Part shown: positions 1-7,300 of the stretch, in pieces
How positions within the stretch are numbered: position 1 is the stretch's first letter
Layout: every line of letters starts with the position of its first letter
Source: Streptomyces sp. NRRL F-6131
GTDB lineage: Bacteria > Actinomycetota > Actinomycetes > Streptomycetales > Streptomycetaceae
Assembly (NCBI GenBank): GCA_000719695.1
Contig: JOHN01000100.1
Location: forward strand, 1-20,363
DNA: 20,363 nt
Direction of reading: 5' to 3'
Notes under the pieces: generated by a model
Told to the model about the DNA's origin: nothing
The model's input: only the letters and a program-made list of their open reading frames with translations
The model's database searches: none
Translations under genes and position numbers: made by a program

Positions 1-2
1 TC

Positions 3-50
3 GGACTCACCCACAACGGCACCACCTGGCAGATCCGGGCTGCCGCCTGA
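3..50 (+). CDS. 3' end of an unidentified protein-coding gene (partial)
   Basis: Fifteen codons followed by TGA (48-50) read GLTHNGTTWQIRAA preceded by the window edge. Thirteen of the fifteen codons end in G or C, as expected for a real gene in this genome, and the other two frames on this strand lack that bias. The stop codon lies exactly in the loop of a perfect hairpin, which supports a gene end here. Too little is present to name the product; the Thr/Gly/Trp/Gln-rich end would fit a beta-rich secreted protein, but that is a guess. Confidence 0.55.
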   Translation, partial: GLTHNGTTWQIRAAA

Positions 51-67
51 AGGCGGCAGCCCGGATC
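32..67 (+). terminator. Perfect 16-bp hairpin with the upstream gene's TGA in its loop
   Basis: GATCCGGGCTGCCGCC (32-47) is exactly complementary to 52-67, with a TGAA tetraloop at 48-51 that contains the stop codon of the partial gene. There is no U-tract, which is usual for actinomycete terminators. It probably ends transcription of the left-hand gene and could work in both directions. Confidence 0.7.
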
Positions 68-90
68 ACACCAAGATCTTCATCAGTCTT

Positions 91-286
91 CTAGGGCCTC
101 TCTTTCGGATCTTGCCGGGCGGCGGCCGCCGGGGCACGCACCTCGCCGGCTTCTAGTCGGTCGCCGATGGCCCCCAGCCTCCGGCCGGGAGGTGCCCCCA
201 CCGCATGGACTCCCTCCTCGGCACCGCCGATGCACGCACCCCAACGACGCCCGCTGATCCGACCAGATCCGAAAGAGAGGCCCTAG
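91..286. mobile_element. IS5-type miniature inverted-repeat element (MITE-like), no transposase
   Basis: Positions 91-112 and 265-286 are perfect 22-bp inverted repeats. The outermost four bases on each side are CTAG (91-94 and 283-286), which fits a YTAR-type target duplication as made by one subgroup of the IS5 family. That leaves 18-bp terminal repeats beginning GGCCTCTCTTTCGGATCT. The 152 bp between the repeats contain no credible coding sequence. The element sits between a + strand gene end and the end of the - strand deacetylase gene. Size, ends and lack of a transposase point to a non-autonomous derivative moved in trans. The family assignment is inference from the ends only. Confidence 0.65.
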
Positions 287-1569
287 CCGGCCGTGCCGAG
301 GAAGGTCTCCCAGCCCCCGGCGGGCGCTTGTCCGACGTTGAGGGTGCGCAGCTTGCGGAGGGTGGACTGGTCCTGCACCTCCAGCCACTCGACGAGCTGC
401 TTGAACGAGACCAGCCGGACGTCGGGCTTGCCCGCGACGGTCTTCAGGGTCTCCTCGACGGCGTCCATGTAGATGCCGCCGTTCCACTGCTCGAAGTGGT
501 TGCCGATGAAGAACGGCGCGCGGTTGCCGTTGTAGGCGCGGTCGAACCCGGCCAGGTAGGAGTCCCGGGCCTGGGTGCGCCACTCGTTGAACCTGGCCGG
601 GTCCCCGCTGGTGGTCTTCGACTGGTTGGCCAGGATGTTGTAGTCCATGGAGAGCACCTGGAAGGTGTGCCCGGGGAAGGGGATGCTCTGCAGCGGGAGG
701 TCCCAGACCTTGCCGTCCTGCACCTTCTGGGGCCAGATCTGCTGGCCGCCCGAGGAGCTGGCGTCGTACTTCCACCCCAGGTTGGCGGCGGTCGGCAGCA
801 GGGCCTTCTGGCCCTCCAGGCAGGGGGTGCGTCCGCCGATCAGCTCCTTCTTGTAGTCGAAGGGGAGCGGGTCGACGTCGGTGAAGCCGGTGTTGGTCCG
901 CCACTGGGTGACGAAGCCGACGGCCTGGTCGATCTCGCTCTGCCAGTCCTCGGGGGTCCACTTGTTGACGCCGTTGCCGTCCGGGCGGGTCGAGCAGAAG
1001 TGGCCGTTGAAGTGGGTGCCTATCTCGTGGCCGGCGAGCCAGGCCTGGCTGATGAGCTTGAGGGTGTTCTTGACCGCGCCGTCCGAAAGGTAGGGGATGT
1101 CGGAGGCGCCGACCGTGTGCTTCGGCGGGTGGTAGAGGTCGGACCTGCTCTTGGGCAGGGCGTAGATGCCGGAGAGGAAGAAGGTCATCGAGGCCTTGTG
1201 CTCCTCGGCGAGCTTGAGGAACCGAGGGAACTGGCCGTCCTCGGTCGCTCCGGCGCCGTCCCAGGAGAACACCACGAACTGCGGCGGGCGCTCGCCCGGC
1301 TTGAGCTTCTCCGGCTTGGGCTGCTTCGGCTGGGGGCCGGTGTCGGAGGTCGAGCCGTCACCGATCGGGGTGCCCTTGGAGGGGGTGCCGGTCGGGGTGC
1401 CGCCCGCCCCGGTGCTCGCGCCGCCGGTCGTCGGAACGGGGGCGGGGCCCGAGGTGGAACCGGAGGCGGACGGCGACCCCGAGCCGCCCCCGGAACAGGC
1501 CGCCACCGCTCCGAGAGCCGCAGTCGCGGCGGTGGCTGTGAGCACGGTCCTGCGCGAGATGCTGCCCAT
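283..1569 (-). CDS. Tat-exported lipoprotein, polysaccharide deacetylase (CE4-like)
   Basis: The protein is predicted to have 428 residues. It opens [20 protein letters not shown], a twin-arginine signal, with a lipobox VAAC at residues 22-25, so it is probably a membrane-anchored extracellular lipoprotein. Residues 28-95 are a Gly/Ser/Thr/Pro-rich linker. The catalytic part carries NodB-type motifs: FSWDGAG (Asp104, metal ligand or base), THFNGH (His186 and His190, metal ligands), GGRTPC (about 246-250), a DLPL stretch near 290 and GNH (His358). Metal-dependent N- or O-deacetylation of a cell-wall or extracellular polysaccharide is likely; the substrate is unknown. An upstream in-frame ATG at 1632 exists, but the ATG at 1569 has a good AGGGGAG ribosome site and puts the twin arginine at the N terminus. 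The TAG stop is part of the CTAG bordering the miniature element, so the reading frame appears intact. Confidence 0.88.
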   Translation of the reverse strand: MGSISRRTVLTATAATAALGAVAACSGGGSGSPSASGSTSGPAPVPTTGGASTGAGGTPTGTPSKGTPIGDGSTSDTGPQPKQPKPEKLKPGERPPQFVVFSWDGAGATEDGQFPRFLKLAEEHKASMTFFLSGIYALPKSRSDLYHPPKHTVGASDIPYLSDGAVKNTLKLISQAWLAGHEIGTHFNGHFCSTRPDGNGVNKWTPEDWQSEIDQAVGFVTQWRTNTGFTDVDPLPFDYKKELIGGRTPCLEGQKALLPTAANLGWKYDASSSGGQQIWPQKVQDGKVWDLPLQSIPFPGHTFQVLSMDYNILANQSKTTSGDPARFNEWRTQARDSYLAGFDRAYNGNRAPFFIGNHFEQWNGGIYMDAVEETLKTVAGKPDVRLVSFKQLVEWLEVQDQSTLRKLRTLNVGQAPAGGWETFLGTAG

Positions 1570-1818
1570 CGTCTCCCCTGGTCCGGAGCGGCTGGCGGCC
1601 GTGGCCCCACCCGCGCCAGTCATATCGGACAATTGATTGATTATCCGTCGTTAGCATGGCATGCGGACGCAGGGGTCACCAAGGAGTGCCGGGGTCCGCC
1701 GGACATGAACACGCACGGCACGCCTGTACGGGATGCGAAGAAATGTCTTCTGTTGCCGTCCTGTGACGCTTCGCCCGATTCGGGAGGCGGTGCCGACAGG
1801 GCGGGTGCCGTCGGGGCG
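1570..1818 (-). promoter_or_regulatory. Spacer and probable promoter region of the deacetylase gene
   Basis: The stretch 1621-1660 is clearly more A/T-rich than its surroundings. On the - strand it contains GATAAT (1640-1645), a good -10-like hexamer, about 70 bp before the start codon. No convincing -35 partner was found. The remainder of the spacer after the DedA stop has only short imperfect inverted repeats and no supported gene. Confidence 0.35.
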
Positions 1819-2415
1819 TCAGCCGAGGGAGAGTCGGCGGTTGCGGCGCACGATCCGCGCGATGGCGGTGCTCACCGCGGTGGCGGCCGTGCAGGAGACC
1901 GCGAGGCTCAGCCAGGCGGTGTCGAACCAGTGGCTGTTGAGCCAGCCCAGGGTCACGATGTAGGCCGCCCAGATCATCGCGGCCAGTGCCGACCACCGCA
2001 GGAAGCGGTGGGGGTGCGCGGGGGAGTGGCCGATGGCCAGGTCGAGGACGGTCCGCCCGGCGGGGACGAAGCGGGCGATCACGACCATGGCGCCCGCCGC
2101 CCGGGTGGTGCGCCCGTCCAGCGCCTGCTGGACCCGCGCCACGCTCGCCGCGAGCTTCGGGCGGTGCTCCAGACGCCTGTTGACCATGGGCGCGCCGCGC
2201 CGGGCCAGCTGGAGCAGCAGCAGATCGCCGAGGAAGGAGGCCACGGCCACCCCGAGCCCGAGCAGCACGGGGGCGCCGTCTATCTGTGCCGTCTTGAGCA
2301 CGGCGAGGATGACGATCGTCCCGCTGGGGATGAAGGGGAGGAAGGCGTCGCCGAGGACGGCGCAGAGCGCCAGGGCGCAGATCCACGAGGATCCCACCAG
2401 CGTCGCGATGTCCAT
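1819..2415 (-). CDS. DedA-family (SNARE-associated/VTT domain) membrane protein
   Basis: The predicted protein has 198 residues. Hydrophobic segments lie at about 8-24, 30-40, 48-70, 105-120, 140-160 and 165-188. DedA features are visible: an acidic/proline entry region [11 protein letters not shown] (22-32), [13 protein letters not shown] (61-73) and the conserved re-entrant motif RFVPAGRTV (115-123) with its Pro and Arg. Members of this family include undecaprenyl-phosphate or phospholipid flippases and proteins needed for membrane homeostasis; which lipid this one handles cannot be told. The ATG at 2415 has a GGAGGGAG ribosome site; a longer frame reaches 2520 but its extra residues look non-coding. 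It stands alone between the deacetylase, 249 bp downstream, and a divergent monooxygenase. Confidence 0.85.
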   Translation of the reverse strand: MDIATLVGSSWICALALCAVLGDAFLPFIPSGTIVILAVLKTAQIDGAPVLLGLGVAVASFLGDLLLLQLARRGAPMVNRRLEHRPKLAASVARVQQALDGRTTRAAGAMVVIARFVPAGRTVLDLAIGHSPAHPHRFLRWSALAAMIWAAYIVTLGWLNSHWFDTAWLSLAVSCTAATAVSTAIARIVRRNRRLSLG

Positions 2416-3033
2416 GTCCGTACTCCCTCCAGGCTGCCCGGGGGAGCAGTGGTTGCAAGGGACAACGCTAGCGCCTCGACTTTTCATGCCATGAAGCACC
2501 CCGGTTGTGCGACGGGTCACAGGTTGCGGGGATCACAGCGAAGGGCACGGCGCGGGGCGCGGCGGGGGGGCACGGCGGGGCCGCTCCGGGCCCCATGGCA
2601 CGAGCCCCCGGGGCGGGGTGCCGCTCCGGGGGCTCGCGGGGATCGATCGGCGCTGGTCCAGCCCGACGATCTTGCTGGTGAGTGCGGATCCGGTTGGGTG
2701 ATCCGCCTGGGCCCTAGCCTGCCGGACGCCGGAGGCCGGCCGCGAGCCCTGCGGCTGGCGACTTCCCGCGCTGGCGTGAAGTCGCCACGGGTGTTCGCCC
2801 GCTGGCTCTGCGTCAGCCCGGCCCCCGGGTGTCGGAGCCTCCCGCGGCGGGTGGGGCCCGCCGACCGGACGGGGCGGGCGGGGCACGGCCGGTCCCCGGG
2901 GCACCGGGAACAAGGGGGCCCGCGAACGGGGTTGTCGACTGTCGGCGCCGACGGCGGCACCGACCGCCCCGGTGGCGGGACGGTGGACCGCCGCCGGTGG
3001 ACGGAACCGACCACGGCCAGGAGGACGGACGGC
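2416..3033. other. 618-bp divergent spacer with inverted repeats; no supported gene
   Basis: No frame here has a believable start, ribosome site and codon pattern. It holds: a - strand -10-like TAGCGT (2465-2470) for the DedA gene, with an inverted repeat TTCAT-GCC-ATGAA (2483-2495) over the expected -35 position; a hairpin at 2601-2636; a 10-bp hairpin TGGCGACTTC/GAAGTCGCCA (2756-2765 and 2778-2787); and a 12-bp palindrome GTCGGCGCCGAC (2941-2952). A TAGCCT (2715-2720) preceded by TTGGGT might be a + strand promoter for the monooxygenase, but its spacing of about 15 bp is short. If so, the leader is roughly 300 nt. Confidence 0.4.
2601..2636. terminator. 11-bp GC hairpin in the divergent spacer
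   Basis: CGAGCCCCCGG (2601-2611) pairs perfectly with CCGGGGGCTCG (2626-2636) around a 14-nt loop. It lies between divergent genes, where a terminator is not expected, so it could instead be an RNA element, insulate a lost gene, or be a chance product of GC-rich DNA. Confidence 0.3.
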
Positions 3034-4149
3034 ATGACGAGCGAGGACAGCCGGGCGGAGCAGCGGGAGGACGGGACCGGGGGACCCGCCCCGGACGCGG
3101 TCCGGGGCACCCCCCGGGGAGCGGCGCCCGCTCCGCTGTCGATTCTCGACCTGGCCACCGTCGGGGTCGGTTACACGCCCGCACAGGCCCTCGCCGCGAC
3201 CACCACCCTGGCCCAGAGCGCCGAGCAGTGGGGCTACCACCGCTTCTGGGTCGCCGAGCACCACGGCATGCCCGGCGTCGCCAGCTCCACCCCGGCCGTC
3301 CTGCTGGCCCACCTCGGGGCCCGCACCACCACGCTGCGGCTCGGCTCGGGCGGCGTGATGCTGCCCAACCACGCCCCGCTGGCGATCGCCGAGCAGTTCG
3401 GCCTGCTGGAGGCGCTCCACCCCGGCCGGATCGACCTCGGCCTCGGGCGGGCCCCCGGCACCGACCCCGCCACCGCCCGCGCGCTGCGCCGCGGCCTCGG
3501 CGAGGGGGCCGACGACTTCCCGCACCAGCTCGCCGAGCTGACCCACTTCCTCGACGGCAGCTTCCCCGCCGAGCACCCGTACGCCCGGCTCACCGCCGTC
3601 CCGAAGGGCGAGGGCCGGCCGCCGGTCTGGCTGCTCGGCTCCTCCGGCTTCAGCGCCCGGCTGGCCGGCCGCCTCGGCCTGCCGTTCGCCTTCGCGCACC
3701 ACTTCAGCAGCACCAACACGCTCCCGGCGCTCGACCTCTACCGCTCGGAGTTCCGCCCCTCGGCGGTCCTCGACGAGCCGTACGCGCTGATCGGGGTGAG
3801 CGCCGTCGCGGCCGACGGCGAGGCCGAGGCCCGCCGCCTCGCGCGCTCCGCCGCCCTCGGCATGCTCCGCCTGCGGCTGGGCAACCCGGGGCCGATCCCC
3901 ACGCCCGAGGAGGCCGAGTCCCACCCGTACAGCCCGGCGGAGGCGGACTTCGTCGACGACTGGCTGGGCAACGTCGTGCTGGGCTCGCCGGGCGAGGTGG
4001 CCGACGGGCTGGAGGCGCTGCGCAAGCGCACCGGAGTGGACGAGCTGATGGTCACCTCGCACATCCACGGCCACGAGGCCCGGCTGCGGTCCTACGGGCT
4101 GATCGCCGGGGCGTACGGCCTGACCGGGGCGCCGGCCGCGGGCAGCTGA
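3034..4149 (+). CDS. LLM-class flavin-dependent oxidoreductase (bacterial luciferase-like, MsnO8/group 1 type)
   Basis: The predicted protein has 371 residues. After a disordered N-terminal extension of about 34 residues it starts the TIM-barrel with [19 protein letters not shown] (35-53). It continues with [18 protein letters not shown] (67-84), [16 protein letters not shown] (101-116), [21 protein letters not shown] (119-139) and [12 protein letters not shown] (197-208). These are the signature blocks of group 1 luciferase-family oxidoreductases. The family binds reduced FMN supplied by a separate reductase and oxygenates small organic molecules; no substrate can be inferred. The ATG at 3034 has AGGAGG 9 nt upstream and was chosen over a far longer open frame that begins in unrelated upstream DNA. 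No partner gene adjoins it; the next gene converges on it. Confidence 0.88.
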   Translation: MTSEDSRAEQREDGTGGPAPDAVRGTPRGAAPAPLSILDLATVGVGYTPAQALAATTTLAQSAEQWGYHRFWVAEHHGMPGVASSTPAVLLAHLGARTTTLRLGSGGVMLPNHAPLAIAEQFGLLEALHPGRIDLGLGRAPGTDPATARALRRGLGEGADDFPHQLAELTHFLDGSFPAEHPYARLTAVPKGEGRPPVWLLGSSGFSARLAGRLGLPFAFAHHFSSTNTLPALDLYRSEFRPSAVLDEPYALIGVSAVAADGEAEARRLARSAALGMLRLRLGNPGPIPTPEEAESHPYSPAEADFVDDWLGNVVLGSPGEVADGLEALRKRTGVDELMVTSHIHGHEARLRSYGLIAGAYGLTGAPAAGS

Positions 4150-4166
4150 TCCGATCCGACCCCGGT

Positions 4167-4195
4167 GGGGCGCGGGCCCGCGCGGCTCGCGCCCC
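4167..4195. terminator. Terminator between convergent monooxygenase and GGDEF/EAL genes
   Basis: GGGGCGCG (4167-4174) pairs with CGCGCCCC (4188-4195), and the flanking CCGG can extend the stem past a bulge. An overlapping perfect palindrome GCGCGGGCCCGCGC (4170-4183) offers an alternative fold. It occupies most of the 66-bp gap between two converging genes and probably serves both. Confidence 0.5.
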
Positions 4196-4215
4196 GGCCG
4201 GCTCGGCGTCCCCGC

Positions 4216-6480
4216 TCAGTGACCGCCGGACGTCTCCCGGCTCTCCCGGCTCCCGCGACTCTCCCGGTTGTCGCGGTTGTCGCGGTTGTCGCGGAGTATC
4301 GCCGCGACCAGCGCCGCCTCGCCCGGGCGGGCGAAGTACCAGCCCTGGGCGGTGTCGCACCCGGTGAGCCGCAGCCGCTCGGCCTGGGCGGCGCTCTCGA
4401 TCCCCTCGGCGGTGACGGTCAGCCCGAGGGTGTGGGCCAGCTGCACCATGGCGCCCACGATCTGCTCGTCGGCGTCGCTGCGGCGTGAACCGGGCTCGGG
4501 GAGCTCCGCCCGGGCGCCCGTGGGGGACGGGTCGCGGAACCCCTCGATGAAGGTGCCGTCCAGCTTCAGCACGTGCACGGGGAGCCGGGAGAGGTAGGCG
4601 AGGTTGGAGTAGCCCGTCCCGAAGTCGTCGATCGCGATCCGGACGCCCATGTCGGCGAGCGCCTGGAGCGCCTGGAGCGGCCGCCCGCCGGGGCCGAGCA
4701 GCGCGCTCTCGGTGATCTCCAGCTGCAGCAGCCGCGCCGGCAGCCCGGTGCGTTCGAGGGCCTGTGCGACATCGGCGACCACGTCGGAGTCCCAGATCTG
4801 GCGGGCGGCCAGATTGACGCTGACGAAGGTCTCGACCTCGGGGAACTCGGTGAGCCACTGCCGCGCCTGGCGGCAGGACTCCTCCAGCACCCACTTGCCG
4901 AGCGGCACGATCGCCCCGGACTCCTCGGCGAGCGGGATGAAGCGGTCCGGCGAGAGCGTCCCGTAGCGGGGGTGGCGCCACCGGACCAGGGCCTCGGCCC
5001 CGTGCACCGCCCCGTCCGCGAGGCCGACCAGCGGCTGGTACTCGATGGTGAACTCGCCGCGCTCCAGGGCCGGGCGCAGCGCCGTCGCGAGCAGCTGGCG
5101 GGTCAGCTGGTGGGCGCCCCGGTCGGGGTCGTAGAGGGTCCAGCGGGCCCGGCCGTCGGCCTTGGACCAGTACAGCGTGGCGTCGGCGTCCTTGACCAGG
5201 TCGGTGGGGGTGGTCTCCTGCACCGAGCGCTCGACGACGCCGACGCTGGCGGTGACCACCAGCCGGTGGCCGGCCACGTCGAAGGGGCGTTCCAGGGCTT
5301 CGAGGATCCGGGCGGCCAGGTCGGTCAGTTCGTCGCTGCCCCGGCTGTCGGTCACCAGGACGGCGAACTCGTCGCCGCCCATCCGCGCGACCAGCCGGGT
5401 GCCGTGCGCCGAGAAGCCGCGCCGCAGGCGGGTCGCGACGGCGATCAGCAACTGGTCGCCGATGTGGTGGCCGAGCGTCTCGTTGATCGCGGCGAACCCG
5501 TCGAGGTCGAGGTAGCAGACCCCGACGCGCGGCCCGTCCTCCCGGGAGCCGCTCGTCCCGGACCCCTCGGGCGTGGTCCCGTCGGCCACGGCGCCGTGGG
5601 CCGGTTCCGGTGGGGCGGCCTGCAGCGGCCCGGTCGCCCGGTCGGCCGTGAGGCAGGCGGCGTCGAGGCGTTCGAAGAAGTACGTCCGGTTGGGCAGCCG
5701 GGTCAGCGGGTCGTGCAGGGCCTGGTACTCCAGGCGGTCGCCGAGCCGGCGCTGCTCGGTGATGTCCTCGACCAGGGCCAGCGTGTAGAGCGGGCTGCCC
5801 CCGGCGTCCCGGATCAGGGAGACGGTCACCTTGCTCCAGACCGTCCGCCCCTCCCGGTGCTTGAGCTGCTTCTCCACCCGGAGCCGGTCGCGCTCGCCGT
5901 TGACGAGGGCGGGGAAGAGCCGGTGCGGCATGCCCTCGGGATCGACGATCTCGTGGATGTGGGTCTGCACCAGCTCGCCGACGGTGCGGCCGGTCAGGGC
6001 GGCGAAGGCGGGGTTGACCTCGATGATCCGGTCCTCGGGATCGATCAGGGCCATCCCGATGCCGGCGTCGCAGAAGGCGGCCCGCAGACGGGACTCGCTC
6101 ACCCGCAGGGCGGCGAGCAGCCGGTCGCCGCCCTCGGTGGTGGCCGCTCCCGGCTCCGTCGCGCCGCCGTCGCGGTCCTCGCCCGACGCGCGGTGGGCGC
6201 CGCCGGAGAGCGGTCGTGAGCAGGTCGGGCAGAGCAGGGTGCCGGTGTCCGCCGCGGCGTGCTGGGGGGAGGCGGCCGGGGCCACCCGGCCGTCCATCGC
6301 CGCCGAGCCGTCCAGGACGGCCTGCGCCGTGCCGTTGGCGGCCCCCGGGGCCGTGCCGTGACCGACCGTGCCGTGGGTGGTGGTGTGGAGGGCGGGCGGC
6401 GGGAGGCGGCGGGGTGCCCGCGGCTCCTCGTGCCGTACGCCTGGGTGGTGAGCGTCGGCCCCCTCGTTCTGGCCCGGCAC
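4216..6480 (-). CDS. PAS-GGDEF-EAL cyclic-di-GMP turnover protein
   Basis: The predicted protein has 754 residues from the GTG at 6480. A low-complexity N terminus with a lone CPTC (Cys84, Cys87) leads to a PAS domain (about 121-246, including [20 protein letters not shown]). A GGDEF domain follows (about 248-450; motif 368-372), then an EAL domain (about 465-730; EAL at 496-498). EAL catalytic and metal residues are all present: Glu496, Asn556, Glu588, Asp618-Asp619, Lys639, Glu692 and Gln712, so phosphodiesterase activity is likely. The GGDEF motif is intact, but the inhibitory RxxD site reads HGTR (359-362), and a linker of about 40 residues interrupts the domain near 278-317. The architecture resembles cytosolic RmdA-type developmental regulators of Streptomyces; orthology is not proven. 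The GTG start has GGGAG 6 nt upstream. Longer frames reach 6672 (ATG) or 6732 (TTG), but that ATG lies inside a -10-like TATGAT. The C terminus ends in RDN repeats. Confidence 0.88.
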   Translation of the reverse strand: MPGQNEGADAHHPGVRHEEPRAPRRLPPPALHTTTHGTVGHGTAPGAANGTAQAVLDGSAAMDGRVAPAASPQHAAADTGTLLCPTCSRPLSGGAHRASGEDRDGGATEPGAATTEGGDRLLAALRVSESRLRAAFCDAGIGMALIDPEDRIIEVNPAFAALTGRTVGELVQTHIHEIVDPEGMPHRLFPALVNGERDRLRVEKQLKHREGRTVWSKVTVSLIRDAGGSPLYTLALVEDITEQRRLGDRLEYQALHDPLTRLPNRTYFFERLDAACLTADRATGPLQAAPPEPAHGAVADGTTPEGSGTSGSREDGPRVGVCYLDLDGFAAINETLGHHIGDQLLIAVATRLRRGFSAHGTRLVARMGGDEFAVLVTDSRGSDELTDLAARILEALERPFDVAGHRLVVTASVGVVERSVQETTPTDLVKDADATLYWSKADGRARWTLYDPDRGAHQLTRQLLATALRPALERGEFTIEYQPLVGLADGAVHGAEALVRWRHPRYGTLSPDRFIPLAEESGAIVPLGKWVLEESCRQARQWLTEFPEVETFVSVNLAARQIWDSDVVADVAQALERTGLPARLLQLEITESALLGPGGRPLQALQALADMGVRIAIDDFGTGYSNLAYLSRLPVHVLKLDGTFIEGFRDPSPTGARAELPEPGSRRSDADEQIVGAMVQLAHTLGLTVTAEGIESAAQAERLRLTGCDTAQGWYFARPGEAALVAAILRDNRDNRDNRESRGSRESRETSGGH
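4265..4291. repeat. Three 9-bp tandem repeats within the GGDEF/EAL gene end
   Basis: CGGTTGTCG occurs three times without interruption (4265-4273, 4274-4282, 4283-4291), with degenerate Arg/Ser/Glu-coding relatives further left. On the coding strand it encodes an RDN triplet repeat just after the EAL domain. Unit length is a multiple of three, so copy number can change without breaking the frame. Confidence 0.85.
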
Positions 6481-6500
6481 GGCATGCTCCCGTCCGCTGC

Positions 6501-6521
6501 TGACGCTTGACGCTTGACGCT
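6501..6521. repeat. Three exact 7-bp tandem repeats in the GGDEF/EAL gene leader
   Basis: TGACGCT is repeated three times (6501-6507, 6508-6514, 6515-6521). On the mRNA strand this is AGCGTCA times three, ending a few bases before the GGGAG ribosome site of the GTG start at 6480. If the gene instead begins further upstream, the repeats lie in the coding region and, being 7 bp, copy-number changes would shift the frame. Confidence 0.8.
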
Positions 6522-6667
6522 GGTCCGGCCGGTCACCCGACTGCGGCGGCCGGCCCCGCGCTCTGCCGGGGGCTCCGGAAGGTCGGGCTGCGTGGCGGAA
6601 CGCTCGGGACGGAGCGGCCGGGCGCAAGCCCGCCTGAGGAACCGTGAGGAACAGGGCGCTGCGGCCG

Positions 6668-6697
6668 ATCATAAGTCGCGACGGCAACGCGCGGTGA
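6668..6697 (-). promoter_or_regulatory. Candidate promoter of the GGDEF/EAL gene
   Basis: On the - strand TCACCG (6692-6697) and TATGAT (6668-6673) are separated by 18 bp. TATGAT is close to the vegetative -10 consensus; the -35 is weak. Transcription would begin near 6661, leaving a leader of about 180 nt before the GTG at 6480. Confidence 0.4.
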
Positions 6698-6750
6698 CCG
6701 CCGCCAGGGTGATTCGTCGGCTTTGGTGGCAAGTGCGGTGATACATGCGG

Positions 6751-6790
6751 ACGCCCCCGCTACACATCACATGATGTGCACCGGGGGCGT
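6751..6790 (-). terminator. Long imperfect palindrome, second terminator or operator
   Basis: Positions 6751-6769 (starting ACGCCCCCG) pair with 6772-6790 (ending CGGGGGCGT) over 19 positions with only two mismatches and almost no loop; the centre contains TCACATGA. It lies about 20 bp beyond the first hairpin downstream of the OsmC gene and about 80 bp upstream of the candidate GGDEF/EAL promoter, so a backup terminator and a regulator-binding site are both possible. Confidence 0.45.
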
Positions 6791-6810
6791 GTGCTCCGAG
6801 AGTGCGCCCT

Positions 6811-6851
6811 CGGGCTCCGGCGGAGCGCCGGACGCGCCCCGCCGGAGCCCG
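6811..6851 (-). terminator. Terminator of the OsmC gene
   Basis: CGGGCTCCGGCGG (6811-6823) pairs perfectly over 13 bp with 6839-6851 around a 15-nt loop. It begins 20 bp after the OsmC stop codon. Confidence 0.65.
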
Positions 6852-6871
6852 GGGGACGGGCGACCGGACGG

Positions 6872-7300
6872 TCAGCCGGCCAGCTTGGCCGTGAGGGTGA
6901 TGGTGGTGCCGGTCAGGGCCTGGCTCACCGGGCAGTTCGCCTTGGCGTCCTCGGCGGCCTTCACGAAACCGGCCTCGTCCAGCCCGTCCACCTCACCGGT
7001 GACGGTGAGGTGGATACCGGTGATGCCGGTGCCCGGCTGGAAGGTCACGTCGGCCTGGGTGTCGAGCTTGGTGGGCGGGGTTCCCGCGCCGGCCAGACCG
7101 TGCGAGAGCGCCATCGAGAAGCAGGCGGAGTGCGCGGCCGCGATGAGCTCCTCCGGGCTGGTCTTGCCGTTCGCCGCCTCGGCGCGGGCCGGCCAGGAGA
7201 CCGGGAACTCGCCGATGCCGGACGACGCGAACGTCACCTGGCCGTTGCCGTCGAGCAGGTTGCCTTCCCAAGCGGTGCGCGCGGTGCGAGTGGTTGCCAC
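6872..7300 (-). CDS. osmC: OsmC-type peroxiredoxin (organic hydroperoxide reductase)
   Basis: The predicted protein has 142 residues, the normal OsmC length (E. coli OsmC has 143). It begins MATTRTARTAWEGNLLDGNG and has the two redox cysteines of the family: Cys60 in AAHSACFSMALS and Cys123 in ANCPVSQAL. The surrounding TSPEELIAAAHSAC block is typical of OsmC, not Ohr. The enzyme is expected to reduce organic hydroperoxides and hydrogen peroxide in the cytoplasm with dithiol reductants. The GTG at 7300 has GGAGG 8 nt upstream and gives the usual N terminus; an ATG at 7315 and a TTG at 7318 have no ribosome site. It is monocistronic, divergent from the chorismate mutase gene and followed by a strong hairpin. 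No OhrR-type regulator gene is present nearby. Confidence 0.93.
   Translation of the reverse strand: MATTRTARTAWEGNLLDGNGQVTFASSGIGEFPVSWPARAEAANGKTSPEELIAAAHSACFSMALSHGLAGAGTPPTKLDTQADVTFQPGTGITGIHLTVTGEVDGLDEAGFVKAAEDAKANCPVSQALTGTTITLTAKLAG

Larger units (their letters stand above)
6481..6871. other. 391-bp spacer between GGDEF/EAL gene start and OsmC gene end
   Basis: It contains, from left to right: the 7-bp repeats, the candidate promoter at 6668-6697, an imperfect 19-bp palindrome at 6751-6790 and the strong hairpin at 6811-6851. The open frame running through 6481-6732 continues the GGDEF/EAL frame, but its arginine/proline-rich translation and lack of a ribosome site at either upstream start suggest it is non-coding leader. 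No other gene is supported. Confidence 0.45.

Noticed and set aside
1676..2458. Arg/Pro-rich - strand frame overlapping the DedA gene
   Set aside because: It is a shifted-frame shadow; the DedA frame has hydrophobic segments, family motifs and a ribosome site.
205..3033. Very long + strand open frame running into the monooxygenase gene
   Set aside because: Stops are rare in GC-rich DNA. The frame is antisense to the deacetylase and DedA genes and only becomes coding from the ATG at 3034, which has its own ribosome site.
6481..6732. Extension of the GGDEF/EAL protein to the TTG at 6732 or ATG at 6672
   Set aside because: Neither has a ribosome site, the ATG overlaps a TATGAT promoter-like box, and the extra residues are low-complexity. 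The GTG at 6480 has GGGAG 6 nt upstream. Experimental start mapping could reverse this.
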